NCBI RefSeq assembly: GCF_041227145.1
Contig: NZ_JBGFSP010000003.1
Coordinates: 1,736,001 to 1,800,000, forward strand
Length of the DNA: 64,000 bases
Origin: Bacteroides sp. AN502(2024)
Lineage (GTDB): Bacteria; Bacteroidota; Bacteroidia; Bacteroidales; Bacteroidaceae
Direction of reading: 5' to 3'
Positions 14,102 to 22,050 of the stretch are shown here, one piece after another (the stretch's first letter is position 1; every line of letters starts with the position of its first letter). The position numbers and the translations under genes were made by a program. The notes under the pieces were generated by a model that worked only from the letters and a program-made list of their open reading frames with translations, did no database searches and was not told the origin of the DNA.

Positions 14102-14153
14102 AAAACATCGTTAAAAAACACGGTATCAGAGAACAAGAATACCGAATTTAAAG

Positions 14154-14161
14154 TACTTTTG
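14154..14161 (+). promoter_or_regulatory. -7 promoter element for the RND efflux operon
   Basis: TACTTTTG matches TAnnTTTG, two bases before a 15-bp inverted repeat and 121 bases before the adaptor ATG, so a long leader is expected. Confidence 0.65.
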
Positions 14162-14162
14162 C

Positions 14163-14198
14163 AGTTGGAAACTAATTTGAATGAATTAGTTTCCAACT
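14163..14198. promoter_or_regulatory. 15-bp inverted repeat at the start of the efflux operon leader
   Basis: AGTTGGAAACTAATT (14163-14177) is exactly repeated in inverted form at 14184-14198 with a 6-base spacer. It sits at the expected transcription start just after the -7 box, the place of a repressor operator. No regulator gene is next to the operon, so any repressor would act from elsewhere. As RNA it could also form a leader hairpin. Confidence 0.55.
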
Positions 14199-14281
14199 TT
14201 TCTTCCTTAAAACCCTTGACTATATAAATGAACAGCACACTGAAAACAAACGTATTAAATAAAAAACAGATATTTATAAGT

Positions 14282-15457
14282 ATGAAAAGTAGAATTGTTT
14301 TATTTGCATTTTGCGTAGCCTTCTTGTCTAGCTGCAGCAATAAGGGCAATGGAACAGGAAAGGTTCCTGAATATGCAGTACAAGAGTTACAAAAGACGAC
14401 TGCTCATTTAACGACTGCCTATCCGGCTACAATCAAAGGTAAACAAGACGTGGAAATTCGTCCGCAGGTATCGGGTTTTATCACGAAACTATGCGTGGAT
14501 GAAGGAGCAACAGTTTGTAAGGGACAAGTGTTGTTCATTATTGACCCTACACAATACGAAGCAGCAGTACACACGGCAAAAGCTGCCGTTGCTACAGCCG
14601 AAGCTGCTGTCCGTACCCAACAAATGACAGTAGACAATAAGCGTGAACTTAACAAGAAGAATATCATCAGCGATTACGACTTGTCAATGGCAGAGAACAC
14701 GCTGGCACAGGCCCAGGCACAATTGGCACAGTCACAGGCACAGCTTACCACAGCACAACAGAATCTCTCTTTCACCCGGGTGAAGAGTCCTTCTGACGGT
14801 GTAATCAACGATATTCCATATCGTCTGGGAGCCTTGGTAAGCCCTTCCATCTCTACTCCGATGACCACCGTTTCTGAGATTGATGAAGTATATGTATATT
14901 TCTCCATGACAGAAAAAGAGCTGTTGGCTATGACTAAAACCGGAAGTACTATCAAAGAAGAAATCAGCAAAATTCCAGCTATCAAATTGCAGCTGATCGA
15001 TGGAACCGAGTACAGCATCGAAGGTAAAGTAGACGCCATTACAGGAGTAATCGACCAGTCAACAGGTTCGGTAAGCATGCGTGCCCTTTTCCCGAACAAA
15101 GAACACATCTTACGTAGTGGCGGAACGGCAAACGTACAGATTCCCTACACGATGGAAAATGTGATTACGATACCACAATCAGCAACAGTAGAGATCCAGG
15201 ATAAGAAGTTCGTTTACGTTTTGCAACCGGATAACACTGTGAAATATACAGAAATCAAAATCTTCAACCTGGACAACGGAAAAGAATACCTCGTCACTTC
15301 GGGTTTGAACCCTGAAGATAAGATTGTAATCGAAGGCGTGCAGAATCTGAAGGATGGTCAAATCATACAGCCCATCACACCTGCTCAAAAAGAAGCAAAC
15401 TATCAACAGCATTTGAAAGACCAGCACGATGGTAATTTAGCTACAGCTTTCAATTAA
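14282..15457 (+). CDS. RND efflux periplasmic adaptor (AcrA/MexA-like lipoprotein)
   Basis: 391 residues from MKSRIVLF; the ATG at 14228 is in frame, but only the 14282 start places the lipobox FLSSC correctly. It has a biotinyl-lipoyl-like segment (EIRPQVSGFITKLCVDEGATVCKGQVLF), an alpha-helical hairpin rich in Ala/Gln (about residues 90-160) and a beta-barrel domain. The adaptor links inner membrane pump and outer membrane channel. It is the first gene of a three-gene efflux operon, 16 bases ahead of the pump. Substrates cannot be read from the sequence. Confidence 0.93.
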   Translation: MKSRIVLFAFCVAFLSSCSNKGNGTGKVPEYAVQELQKTTAHLTTAYPATIKGKQDVEIRPQVSGFITKLCVDEGATVCKGQVLFIIDPTQYEAAVHTAKAAVATAEAAVRTQQMTVDNKRELNKKNIISDYDLSMAENTLAQAQAQLAQSQAQLTTAQQNLSFTRVKSPSDGVINDIPYRLGALVSPSISTPMTTVSEIDEVYVYFSMTEKELLAMTKTGSTIKEEISKIPAIKLQLIDGTEYSIEGKVDAITGVIDQSTGSVSMRALFPNKEHILRSGGTANVQIPYTMENVITIPQSATVEIQDKKFVYVLQPDNTVKYTEIKIFNLDNGKEYLVTSGLNPEDKIVIEGVQNLKDGQIIQPITPAQKEANYQQHLKDQHDGNLATAFN

Positions 15458-15473
15458 TCATTCAGATAATCAT

Positions 15474-18400
15474 ATGAAATTAGATAAATTTATTAACCGT
15501 CCGGTACTATCAACGGTTATTTCTATTTTGATAGTCATTCTGGGTGTTATCGGACTGACAACACTGCCAATCACCCAGTATCCGGACATTGCGCCTCCTA
15601 CCGTATCGGTAAGGGCCACTTACACGGGCGCCAGCGCATCAACCGTATTGAATTCTGTGATTGCCCCGCTAGAGGAACAAATCAACGGTGTGGAAAACAT
15701 GATGTATATGACCTCCAACGCATCCAACACCGGTGCAGGTGATATATCCATCTATTTCAAACAGGGAACAGACCCGGATATGGCTGCCGTTAACGTGCAG
15801 AACCGCGTTTCTATGGCACAGGGATTACTGCCTGCCGAAGTAACCAAAGTCGGTGTGACCACCCAGAAACGCCAGACTTCCATGCTAGTAGTATTCTCTC
15901 TTTACGACGAAAGTGATACATACGCAGAATCATTCATCGAAAACTATGCAAAGATCAACCTGATTCCGCAAGTTCAGCGTGTACCGGGTGTGGGTGATGC
16001 CACAGTGATGGGATATGACTACTCTATGCGTATTTGGCTGCGTCCGGACGTAATGGCGCAATACAAGCTGGTTCCGGGCGACATATCCGCAGCCTTGGCT
16101 GAACAGAACGTGGAAGCTGCTCCGGGACAATTCGGTGAACGCAGCAACCAAACATTCCAATATACCATCCGCTACAAAGGACGTCTGCAACAGCCGGAAG
16201 AGTTCGAGAATATTGTCATCAAGTCTTTGCCCGACGGTGAAGTACTTCGTCTGAACGATATTGCCGAAATCCAGCTGGACCGTCTGGGGTACAGCTTTAC
16301 CAACCGTGTAAACGGACATAAGGCTGTGACCTGTATCGTTTATCAGATGGCGGGAACAAATGCGACACAAACCATCAGCCATATTCAGACGTTATTGGAT
16401 GAAGCGTCCCAATCACTGCCTGCCGGTTTGAAGATAAACGTATCCATGAATGCCAACGATTTCTTGTTCGCTTCTATCCATGAAGTATTGAAAACATTGA
16501 TCGAGGCATTTATCTTGGTATTTATTGTAGTATATATCTTCTTACAGGACCTACGTTCCACATTGATTCCGACTATCGCCATTCCGGTAGCCCTTATCGG
16601 TACATTCTTCATTCTGTCCTTAGTAGGGTTCAGCTTGAACTTGCTAACTTTATGTGCACTTGTACTCGCCATTGCAATTGTTGTCGATGATGCCATTGTG
16701 GTCGTTGAGGGTGTACACGCCAAACTAGACCAAGGCTACACTTCCGCCCGACTGGCTTCCATCGACGCGATGAACGAATTGGGTGGTGCAATCGTATCCA
16801 TTACATTGGTTATGATGGCCGTGTTTATCCCGGTAAGCTTCATGGGTGGAACGGCAGGAACATTCTATCGCCAATTCGGTATGACCATGGCCATCGCCAT
16901 CGGTCTGTCCGCCCTGAATGCCTTGACATTAAGCCCCGCCTTGTGTGCCGTTCTTCTGAAACCGCACAAACAGGAAGGAGCCGAAGAGGTTCCCCCGTTG
17001 AAGGAGCGTATGAAAACAGCCTATAAGGCAGCTCATACAACAATGATCAAAAGGTATACCGAAGCAATCGGAAAGATGTTGCATCCGGGAATCACACTAA
17101 CATTCACACTAATTGCCATTCTCGGTATGATTTTCGGATTCTTCAGTATCAATCCGGTGATTACCGTCCTCCTCATACTGCTTAGTATTTTGGCACTGAT
17201 CGGGATGAGCACGAACAAATTCAAGAACAGATTCAACGAGACTTATGAATCCATCCTGAAAAAATATAAGAAACAAGTACTGTTCTTTATCCAAAAGAAA
17301 TGGTTGTCCATGGGACTGGTCATTGTTTCTATAGCATTGCTTATCCTCTTCATGAACACCACTCCGACAGGTATGGTGCCCAACGAAGATACGGGTACAC
17401 TGATGGGAGCTGTGACTTTGCCGCCGGGCACATCACAAGACCGTTCGGAGAAAATTTTGGCACGTGTAGACAGCCTGATTGCGGCTGACCCGGCCGTATC
17501 TTCGCGCACATTGATTTCCGGTTTCGGTTTCATCGGTGGCCAGGGACCTTCCTACGGTTCTTTCATTATCAAATTGAAAGATTGGGATGAACGTTCGATG
17601 ATACAAAACTCTGACGTTGTAGTAGGGTCCTTATACATGCGTGCACAGAAAATCATCAAGGAAGCACAGGTTTTATTCTTTGCTCCGCCGATGATTCCGG
17701 GTTATTCGGCATCTACGGATATTGAGGTGAATATGCAGGATAAGACGGGTGGTGACCTGAACAAGTTCTTCGATGTAGTCAACGACTATACCGCCGCACT
17801 GGAAGCCCGCCCAGAAATCAATTCGGCCAAAACTTCGTTTAACCCGAACTTCCCGCAATATATGATTGATATTGACGCGGCAGCTTGTAAGAAGGCAGGC
17901 ATCAGCCCGAGCGACATTCTTATCACGATGCAAGGATATTATGGAGGTCTGTATGCCTCCAACTTCAACCGTTTCGGTAAGATGTATCGTGTGATGATTC
18001 AGGCGGACCCGTTATCACGCAAAAACTTGGAATCTCTGAAAAATATCAAGGTTCGCAACAATGCCGGTGAAATGGCTCCTATCTCTCAATTCATTACGGT
18101 GGACAAAGTGTATGGCCCGGACATCATCAGCCGCTTCAACCTTTACACTTCCATGAAAGTAATGGTAGCTCCCGCCAGCGGTTATACATCCGGACAAGCA
18201 TTGGCTGCGCTGGCGGAAGTAGCCAGCCAGAATCTTCCGACCGGTTACACCTACGAGCTGGGTGGTATGGCACGTGAAGAAGCTCAAACCAGTGGAAGTG
18301 CTACCGGATTGATTTTCATCCTCTGCTTTGTCTTCGTTTACCTGTTGCTGAGTGCGCAATACGAAAGTTACCTACTTCCATTGGCCGTGTTACTGTCCGT

Positions 18401-18902
18401 TCCATTCGGTCTGCTAGGCAGCTTCCTGTTTGTAAACGGAGTAAGTGCTATCGGTAATATCTCGATGTTGAAGATGATTCTGGGCACAATGTCCAACAAC
18501 ATCTATATGCAGATTGCGTTGATCATGTTGATGGGTCTGTTGGCGAAAAATGCCATCCTGATTGTAGAGTTCGCCCTTGACCGCCGTAAGATGGGCATGA
18601 GCATCACATGGGCAGCCGTATTGGGCGCTGGTGCCCGTCTCCGCCCGATCTTGATGACATCATTGGCAATGGTAGTCGGATTGCTTCCGTTGATGTTTGC
18701 CTTTGGTGTAGGTGCTCACGGTAACCGTACATTGGGTACTGCTTCTATCGGTGGTATGTTAATCGGTATGATTTGCCAGATTTTCATCGTTCCTGCCTTG
18801 TTCGTAATCTTCGAATATCTGCAAGAGAAAGTGAAACCGATGGAATGGGAAGATATTGACAATACAGATGCCGTAACAGAGATTGAACAATACGCTAAAT
18901 AA
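15474..18902 (+). CDS. RND multidrug efflux pump, AcrB/HAE1 type, with a ~80-residue insertion
   Basis: 1142 residues, about 100 longer than AcrB. Proton-relay residues are present: Asp405-Asp406 in AIVVDDAIVVVEG and Lys1025 in LLAKNAILIVEFA. The N-terminus KFINRPVLSTVISILIVILG and the porter-domain order are canonical. Between TM6 and TM7, about residues 500-582, an additional segment carries two hydrophobic stretches (GITLTFTLIAILGMIFGF and VITVLLILLSILALIG). The stop overlaps the start of the outer membrane channel gene by one base (TAATG), so the two are translationally coupled. Confidence 0.95.
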   Translation: MKLDKFINRPVLSTVISILIVILGVIGLTTLPITQYPDIAPPTVSVRATYTGASASTVLNSVIAPLEEQINGVENMMYMTSNASNTGAGDISIYFKQGTDPDMAAVNVQNRVSMAQGLLPAEVTKVGVTTQKRQTSMLVVFSLYDESDTYAESFIENYAKINLIPQVQRVPGVGDATVMGYDYSMRIWLRPDVMAQYKLVPGDISAALAEQNVEAAPGQFGERSNQTFQYTIRYKGRLQQPEEFENIVIKSLPDGEVLRLNDIAEIQLDRLGYSFTNRVNGHKAVTCIVYQMAGTNATQTISHIQTLLDEASQSLPAGLKINVSMNANDFLFASIHEVLKTLIEAFILVFIVVYIFLQDLRSTLIPTIAIPVALIGTFFILSLVGFSLNLLTLCALVLAIAIVVDDAIVVVEGVHAKLDQGYTSARLASIDAMNELGGAIVSITLVMMAVFIPVSFMGGTAGTFYRQFGMTMAIAIGLSALNALTLSPALCAVLLKPHKQEGAEEVPPLKERMKTAYKAAHTTMIKRYTEAIGKMLHPGITLTFTLIAILGMIFGFFSINPVITVLLILLSILALIGMSTNKFKNRFNETYESILKKYKKQVLFFIQKKWLSMGLVIVSIALLILFMNTTPTGMVPNEDTGTLMGAVTLPPGTSQDRSEKILARVDSLIAADPAVSSRTLISGFGFIGGQGPSYGSFIIKLKDWDERSMIQNSDVVVGSLYMRAQKIIKEAQVLFFAPPMIPGYSASTDIEVNMQDKTGGDLNKFFDVVNDYTAALEARPEINSAKTSFNPNFPQYMIDIDAAACKKAGISPSDILITMQGYYGGLYASNFNRFGKMYRVMIQADPLSRKNLESLKNIKVRNNAGEMAPISQFITVDKVYGPDIISRFNLYTSMKVMVAPASGYTSGQALAALAEVASQNLPTGYTYELGGMAREEAQTSGSATGLIFILCFVFVYLLLSAQYESYLLPLAVLLSVPFGLLGSFLFVNGVSAIGNISMLKMILGTMSNNIYMQIALIMLMGLLAKNAILIVEFALDRRKMGMSITWAAVLGAGARLRPILMTSLAMVVGLLPLMFAFGVGAHGNRTLGTASIGGMLIGMICQIFIVPALFVIFEYLQEKVKPMEWEDIDNTDAVTEIEQYAK

Positions 18903-20305
18903 TGAAATTCGATATGAAGAAACAGATTCTATATATGCTGTGTGCAACTGCTCTCTTGAGCAGCTGCCACATCTATAAGTCGTATGACAGACCCGAAGAT
19001 ATCACCACTTACGGCCTGTATCGCAATCCGGTAGCGAATAATGATACACTGGCATCGGATACGGCCAACTTCGGTAACCTGCCGTGGAGAGAAGTCTTCA
19101 CCGACCCACAACTCCAGTCCCTCATCGAAACGGGACTGAAACAAAATACTGACCTTTTGTCCGCTGCCCAGAAAGTGAAAGCGGCAGAAGCATCCCTGAT
19201 GTCGGCACGTCTGGCTTATGCCCCGTCACTGGGATTATCACCGCAAGGAACAATCAGTAGTTTTGATAAAAATGCAGCCACAAAAACGTACTCATTACCT
19301 GTTACGGCAAGCTGGCAGATCGACCTGTTCGGACAGTTGCTCAACTCCAAACGAAATGCGCAAGTTACTCTGAGACAGACGAAAGCTTACCGTCAGGCTG
19401 TGCAGACACAGGTTGTCTCCAACATCGCCAATATGTATTATACATTAATGATGTTAGACCGCCAGCTGGAAATAACCCAAGCCACGGCTGAAATCTTGAA
19501 ACAGAATGCCGAAACAATGGAAGCGATGAAAAATTCCGCTATGTACAACATCACGTCAGCCGGTGTAGAACAGAGCAAGGCTGCTTACGCTCAGGTACTT
19601 GCCACTATTCCGGACATTGAACAAAGCATACGTGAGACGGAAAATGCCCTGTCCACTTTCTTGGGAGAAGCTCCGCACGCCATCAAACGTGGCGTATTGG
19701 AGGAACAAGTACTTCCAACGGAACTTTCCGCAGGTGTACCTATCCAGTTGCTATCCAACCGTCCGGATGTAAAAGCGGCTGAAATGTCGTTGGCAAGCTG
19801 TTATTACAATACGAATTCGGCACGTGCCGCATTCTATCCGCAAATCACACTCAGCGGCTCTGCCGGATGGACCAACAGTGCAGGTGGCGCAATTATCAAT
19901 CCGGGTAAGTTGTTGGCTTCCGCTATTGGTTCACTTACGCAGCCCCTCTTTTACCGGGGACAGAATATTGCCCGGCTGAAAGCTGCGAAAGCACAGGAGG
20001 AACAAGCAAAACTATCCTTCCAACAAACACTTCTGAATGCCGGTAGTGAAGTCAGCAATGCGCTAAGTTTATACCAAAGAACCAGTGAAAAAGTGGAATC
20101 ACGCCAAATGCAGGTAGAATCTGCCAAGAAAGCTTCGGAAGATACAAAAGAATTGTTTAATCTAGGAACCTCAACCTATCTGGAAGTACTGTCAGCACAA
20201 CAGTCTTACCTGAGTGCACAAATCTCTCAGGTTTCCGATTGCTTTGATCAGATGCAGGCCGTAGTAAGCCTTTATCAGGCATTGGGTGGCGGAAGAGAAG
20301 AATAA
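18902..20305 (+). CDS. Outer membrane efflux channel, OprM/NodT type lipoprotein
   Basis: 467 residues. A signal peptide with lipobox LLSSC is followed by TolC-family features: PWREVFTDPQLQSLIETGL near the N-terminus, VTASWQIDLFGQL, and two related helical halves. Translation may begin at 18902 or at the second Met (18914). It completes the tripartite pump encoded by the two preceding genes. lpxA follows 18 bases later and may be read from the same transcript. Confidence 0.93.
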   Translation: MKFDMKKQILYMLCATALLSSCHIYKSYDRPEDITTYGLYRNPVANNDTLASDTANFGNLPWREVFTDPQLQSLIETGLKQNTDLLSAAQKVKAAEASLMSARLAYAPSLGLSPQGTISSFDKNAATKTYSLPVTASWQIDLFGQLLNSKRNAQVTLRQTKAYRQAVQTQVVSNIANMYYTLMMLDRQLEITQATAEILKQNAETMEAMKNSAMYNITSAGVEQSKAAYAQVLATIPDIEQSIRETENALSTFLGEAPHAIKRGVLEEQVLPTELSAGVPIQLLSNRPDVKAAEMSLASCYYNTNSARAAFYPQITLSGSAGWTNSAGGAIINPGKLLASAIGSLTQPLFYRGQNIARLKAAKAQEEQAKLSFQQTLLNAGSEVSNALSLYQRTSEKVESRQMQVESAKKASEDTKELFNLGTSTYLEVLSAQQSYLSAQISQVSDCFDQMQAVVSLYQALGGGREE

Positions 20306-20323
20306 CTTTAAACATATACTATT

Positions 20324-21094
20324 ATGATTAGTCCGTTAGCTTATGTAGACCCTGAAGCAAAGTTAGGCAAGAATGTAACAGTCCTGCCTTTTGCCTACAT
20401 TGAAAAGAATGTGGAAATCGGAGATGACTGTATCATCATGCCCTACGCCAGTATCCTGAAAGGTACTAAAATGGGAAAAGGGAACAAGGTACATCAGAAC
20501 GCTGTCTTAGGAGCGGAACCACAAGATTTCCACTATACCGGAGAAGACAGTAGACTGATTATCGGTGACCACAACGATATTCGCGAGAATGTGGTAATCA
20601 GCCGCGCCACGTTTGCCGGTAATGCTACCCAAATCGGAAACGAAAACTACCTGATGGATAAAGTACATCTCTGCCATGATGTACAAATCAACAATAACTG
20701 TGTAATAGGTATAGGTAGTACCATCGCAGGAGAATGTACCTTAGATGACAGCGTTATTCTAAGCGGTAATGTAACTTTGCACCAATATTGTCACATAGGT
20801 AGCTGGGCGCTGGTACAAAGTGGGTGCCGCATATCTAAAGATGTACCTCCTTATGTTATTATGTCCGGAAATCCTGTAATATATCACGGTGTGAACGCCG
20901 TAGTTCTTTCCCAACATCACAACACATCGGAAAGAATCCTCCGACACATCGCCAACGCATACCGCTTGATTTATCACGGCAATTTCAGTATTCAGGATGC
21001 TGTACAGAAGATCATCGATCAGGTTCCTATGAGTGAAGAGATCGAGAACATTGTAAATTTCGTGAAGAGCTCGAAGAGAGGAATCGTGAAATAG
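20324..21094 (+). CDS. lpxA: UDP-N-acetylglucosamine acyltransferase
   Basis: 256 residues, normal length for LpxA. Left-handed beta-helix hexapeptide repeats fill residues 1-190, followed by a helical C-terminus (LRHIANAYRLIYHGNFSIQDA). The sequence HLCHDVQINNN provides His115 and His118, matching the catalytic His region of E. coli LpxA. It carries out the first step of lipid A synthesis in the cytoplasm. It lies 18 bases after the efflux channel gene with no visible terminator between. Many Bacteroides also have an LpxC/LpxA copy in a lipid A cluster, so this could be a second copy. Confidence 0.93.
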   Translation: MISPLAYVDPEAKLGKNVTVLPFAYIEKNVEIGDDCIIMPYASILKGTKMGKGNKVHQNAVLGAEPQDFHYTGEDSRLIIGDHNDIRENVVISRATFAGNATQIGNENYLMDKVHLCHDVQINNNCVIGIGSTIAGECTLDDSVILSGNVTLHQYCHIGSWALVQSGCRISKDVPPYVIMSGNPVIYHGVNAVVLSQHHNTSERILRHIANAYRLIYHGNFSIQDAVQKIIDQVPMSEEIENIVNFVKSSKRGIVK

Positions 21095-21117
21095 ACAAAA
21101 GAGAACTTGCTAAAAAG

Positions 21118-21290
21118 AAAGAGACTGTCTAACAGGACTCAGTAAATAGAAGTCGAAGGTGTGTCATAATGCCTAAATATAAAGATTCACCCCTGCCACA
21201 GATAGCTATAGCAGGGGTGATTTCCTCAAAAAGGGGATTTTGACACACCCTCTAAATCGTTAAAACAGGACTTGTCAGACAGCCTCTCTT
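21118..21290. terminator. Bidirectional terminator with a dispersed repeat nested in its loop
   Basis: Outer arms AGAGACTGTCTAACAGG and the inverted form of AGAGGCTGTCTGACAAG (about 21118-21137 and 21271-21290) resemble the common Bacteroides terminator stem and separate convergent genes. Inside lies a ~96-bp palindromic repeat at 21157-21252, bounded by GGTGTGTCA and TGACACACC, with an inner stem ACCCCTGC/GCAGGGGT. An inverted near-identical copy lies at 52121-52222. Confidence 0.65.
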
Positions 21291-21296
21291 CTTATA

Positions 21297-21938
21297 TTAT
21301 TCAAATTCCAAAGTACCGAAGAAATCAGGACGATGAAAATCCGGCTGTTGAATCTCTATCGGATTCCATGAAAGGAAATGAGGAGTCCGCAACTCATCGC
21401 CACACTTATAGAAATTAGCTTTTATCTCCTTCCCGTCAAGTGATTCGATCTGGTGCTTAAAGAACACAGAATACGGAATGATAAGAGCAACTTCCCAGTC
21501 TGTCTTCTCGACACGTTCTGCAAAAGGCTGATTACCCAAACTAGACCAGCGTTGTACGAGAGCAGTCACTTCTTTCGGTGCATGTTTCCGGTTGTTGCGG
21601 GCAGGACCGACACCCACCAAGATCGTCCCGATGCAATTGCATTCTATATTATAATAAATTCCGTCACCTGCGGGTATAGAAAAGAATTCCACGCAAGAGT
21701 CAGTCCACACAGCATCGTTATCCTCACTATACTTGGCACGTACACTCTCCTCTCTCACTTTAAAATGTAGCAAAACAGAGTCCTGTGTATGAGCCATACG
21801 GAAATCGACTTTAGGCTTGTAAAGATATTCAGTCCAATTGACGCACTGAATCGGCTGAAAATCTATTTTTTCTTCATCAAATAATTTAGGAAGCGAACAA
21901 GCCTCCACGTTAGCCGCACTAATTTTCTTTACTTTCAT
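21297..21938 (-). CDS. CBM9-like carbohydrate-binding domain protein, probably cytoplasmic
   Basis: 213 residues from MKVKKISAANV, chosen because the in-frame ATG at 21962 lies within the -7 promoter box (21960-21967). There is no signal peptide. The body matches family 9 carbohydrate-binding-module-like proteins: FDFRMAHT-like strand, DAVWTDSCVEFF and YYNIECNCIGTIL. In Bacteroides such single-domain proteins are common and of unknown function. It is convergent with lpxA and divergent from the hybrid regulator gene, so a link to the glycan locus is possible but unproven. Confidence 0.75.
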   Translation of the reverse strand: MKVKKISAANVEACSLPKLFDEEKIDFQPIQCVNWTEYLYKPKVDFRMAHTQDSVLLHFKVREESVRAKYSEDNDAVWTDSCVEFFSIPAGDGIYYNIECNCIGTILVGVGPARNNRKHAPKEVTALVQRWSSLGNQPFAERVEKTDWEVALIIPYSVFFKHQIESLDGKEIKANFYKCGDELRTPHFLSWNPIEIQQPDFHRPDFFGTLEFE

Positions 21939-21959
21939 ATATCTTTCGTTTGAATGATA

Positions 21960-21967
21960 CAAATATA
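21960..21967 (-). promoter_or_regulatory. -7 promoter element for the CBM9-like gene
   Basis: The minus strand reads TATATTTG, matching TAnnTTTG, 21 bases ahead of the ATG at 21938. Confidence 0.65.
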
Positions 21968-22011
21968 GTTACTTTCTTTTAATAAGATTCATTGAAATCG
22001 AATAAAAATAA

Positions 22012-22019
22012 TATATTTG
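22012..22019 (+). promoter_or_regulatory. -7 promoter element for the hybrid two-component regulator
   Basis: TATATTTG matches TAnnTTTG, 31 bases before the GTG start at 22051. Confidence 0.65.
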
Positions 22020-22050
22020 CATAGATGTAAACACCTTAAAATACAAATTA

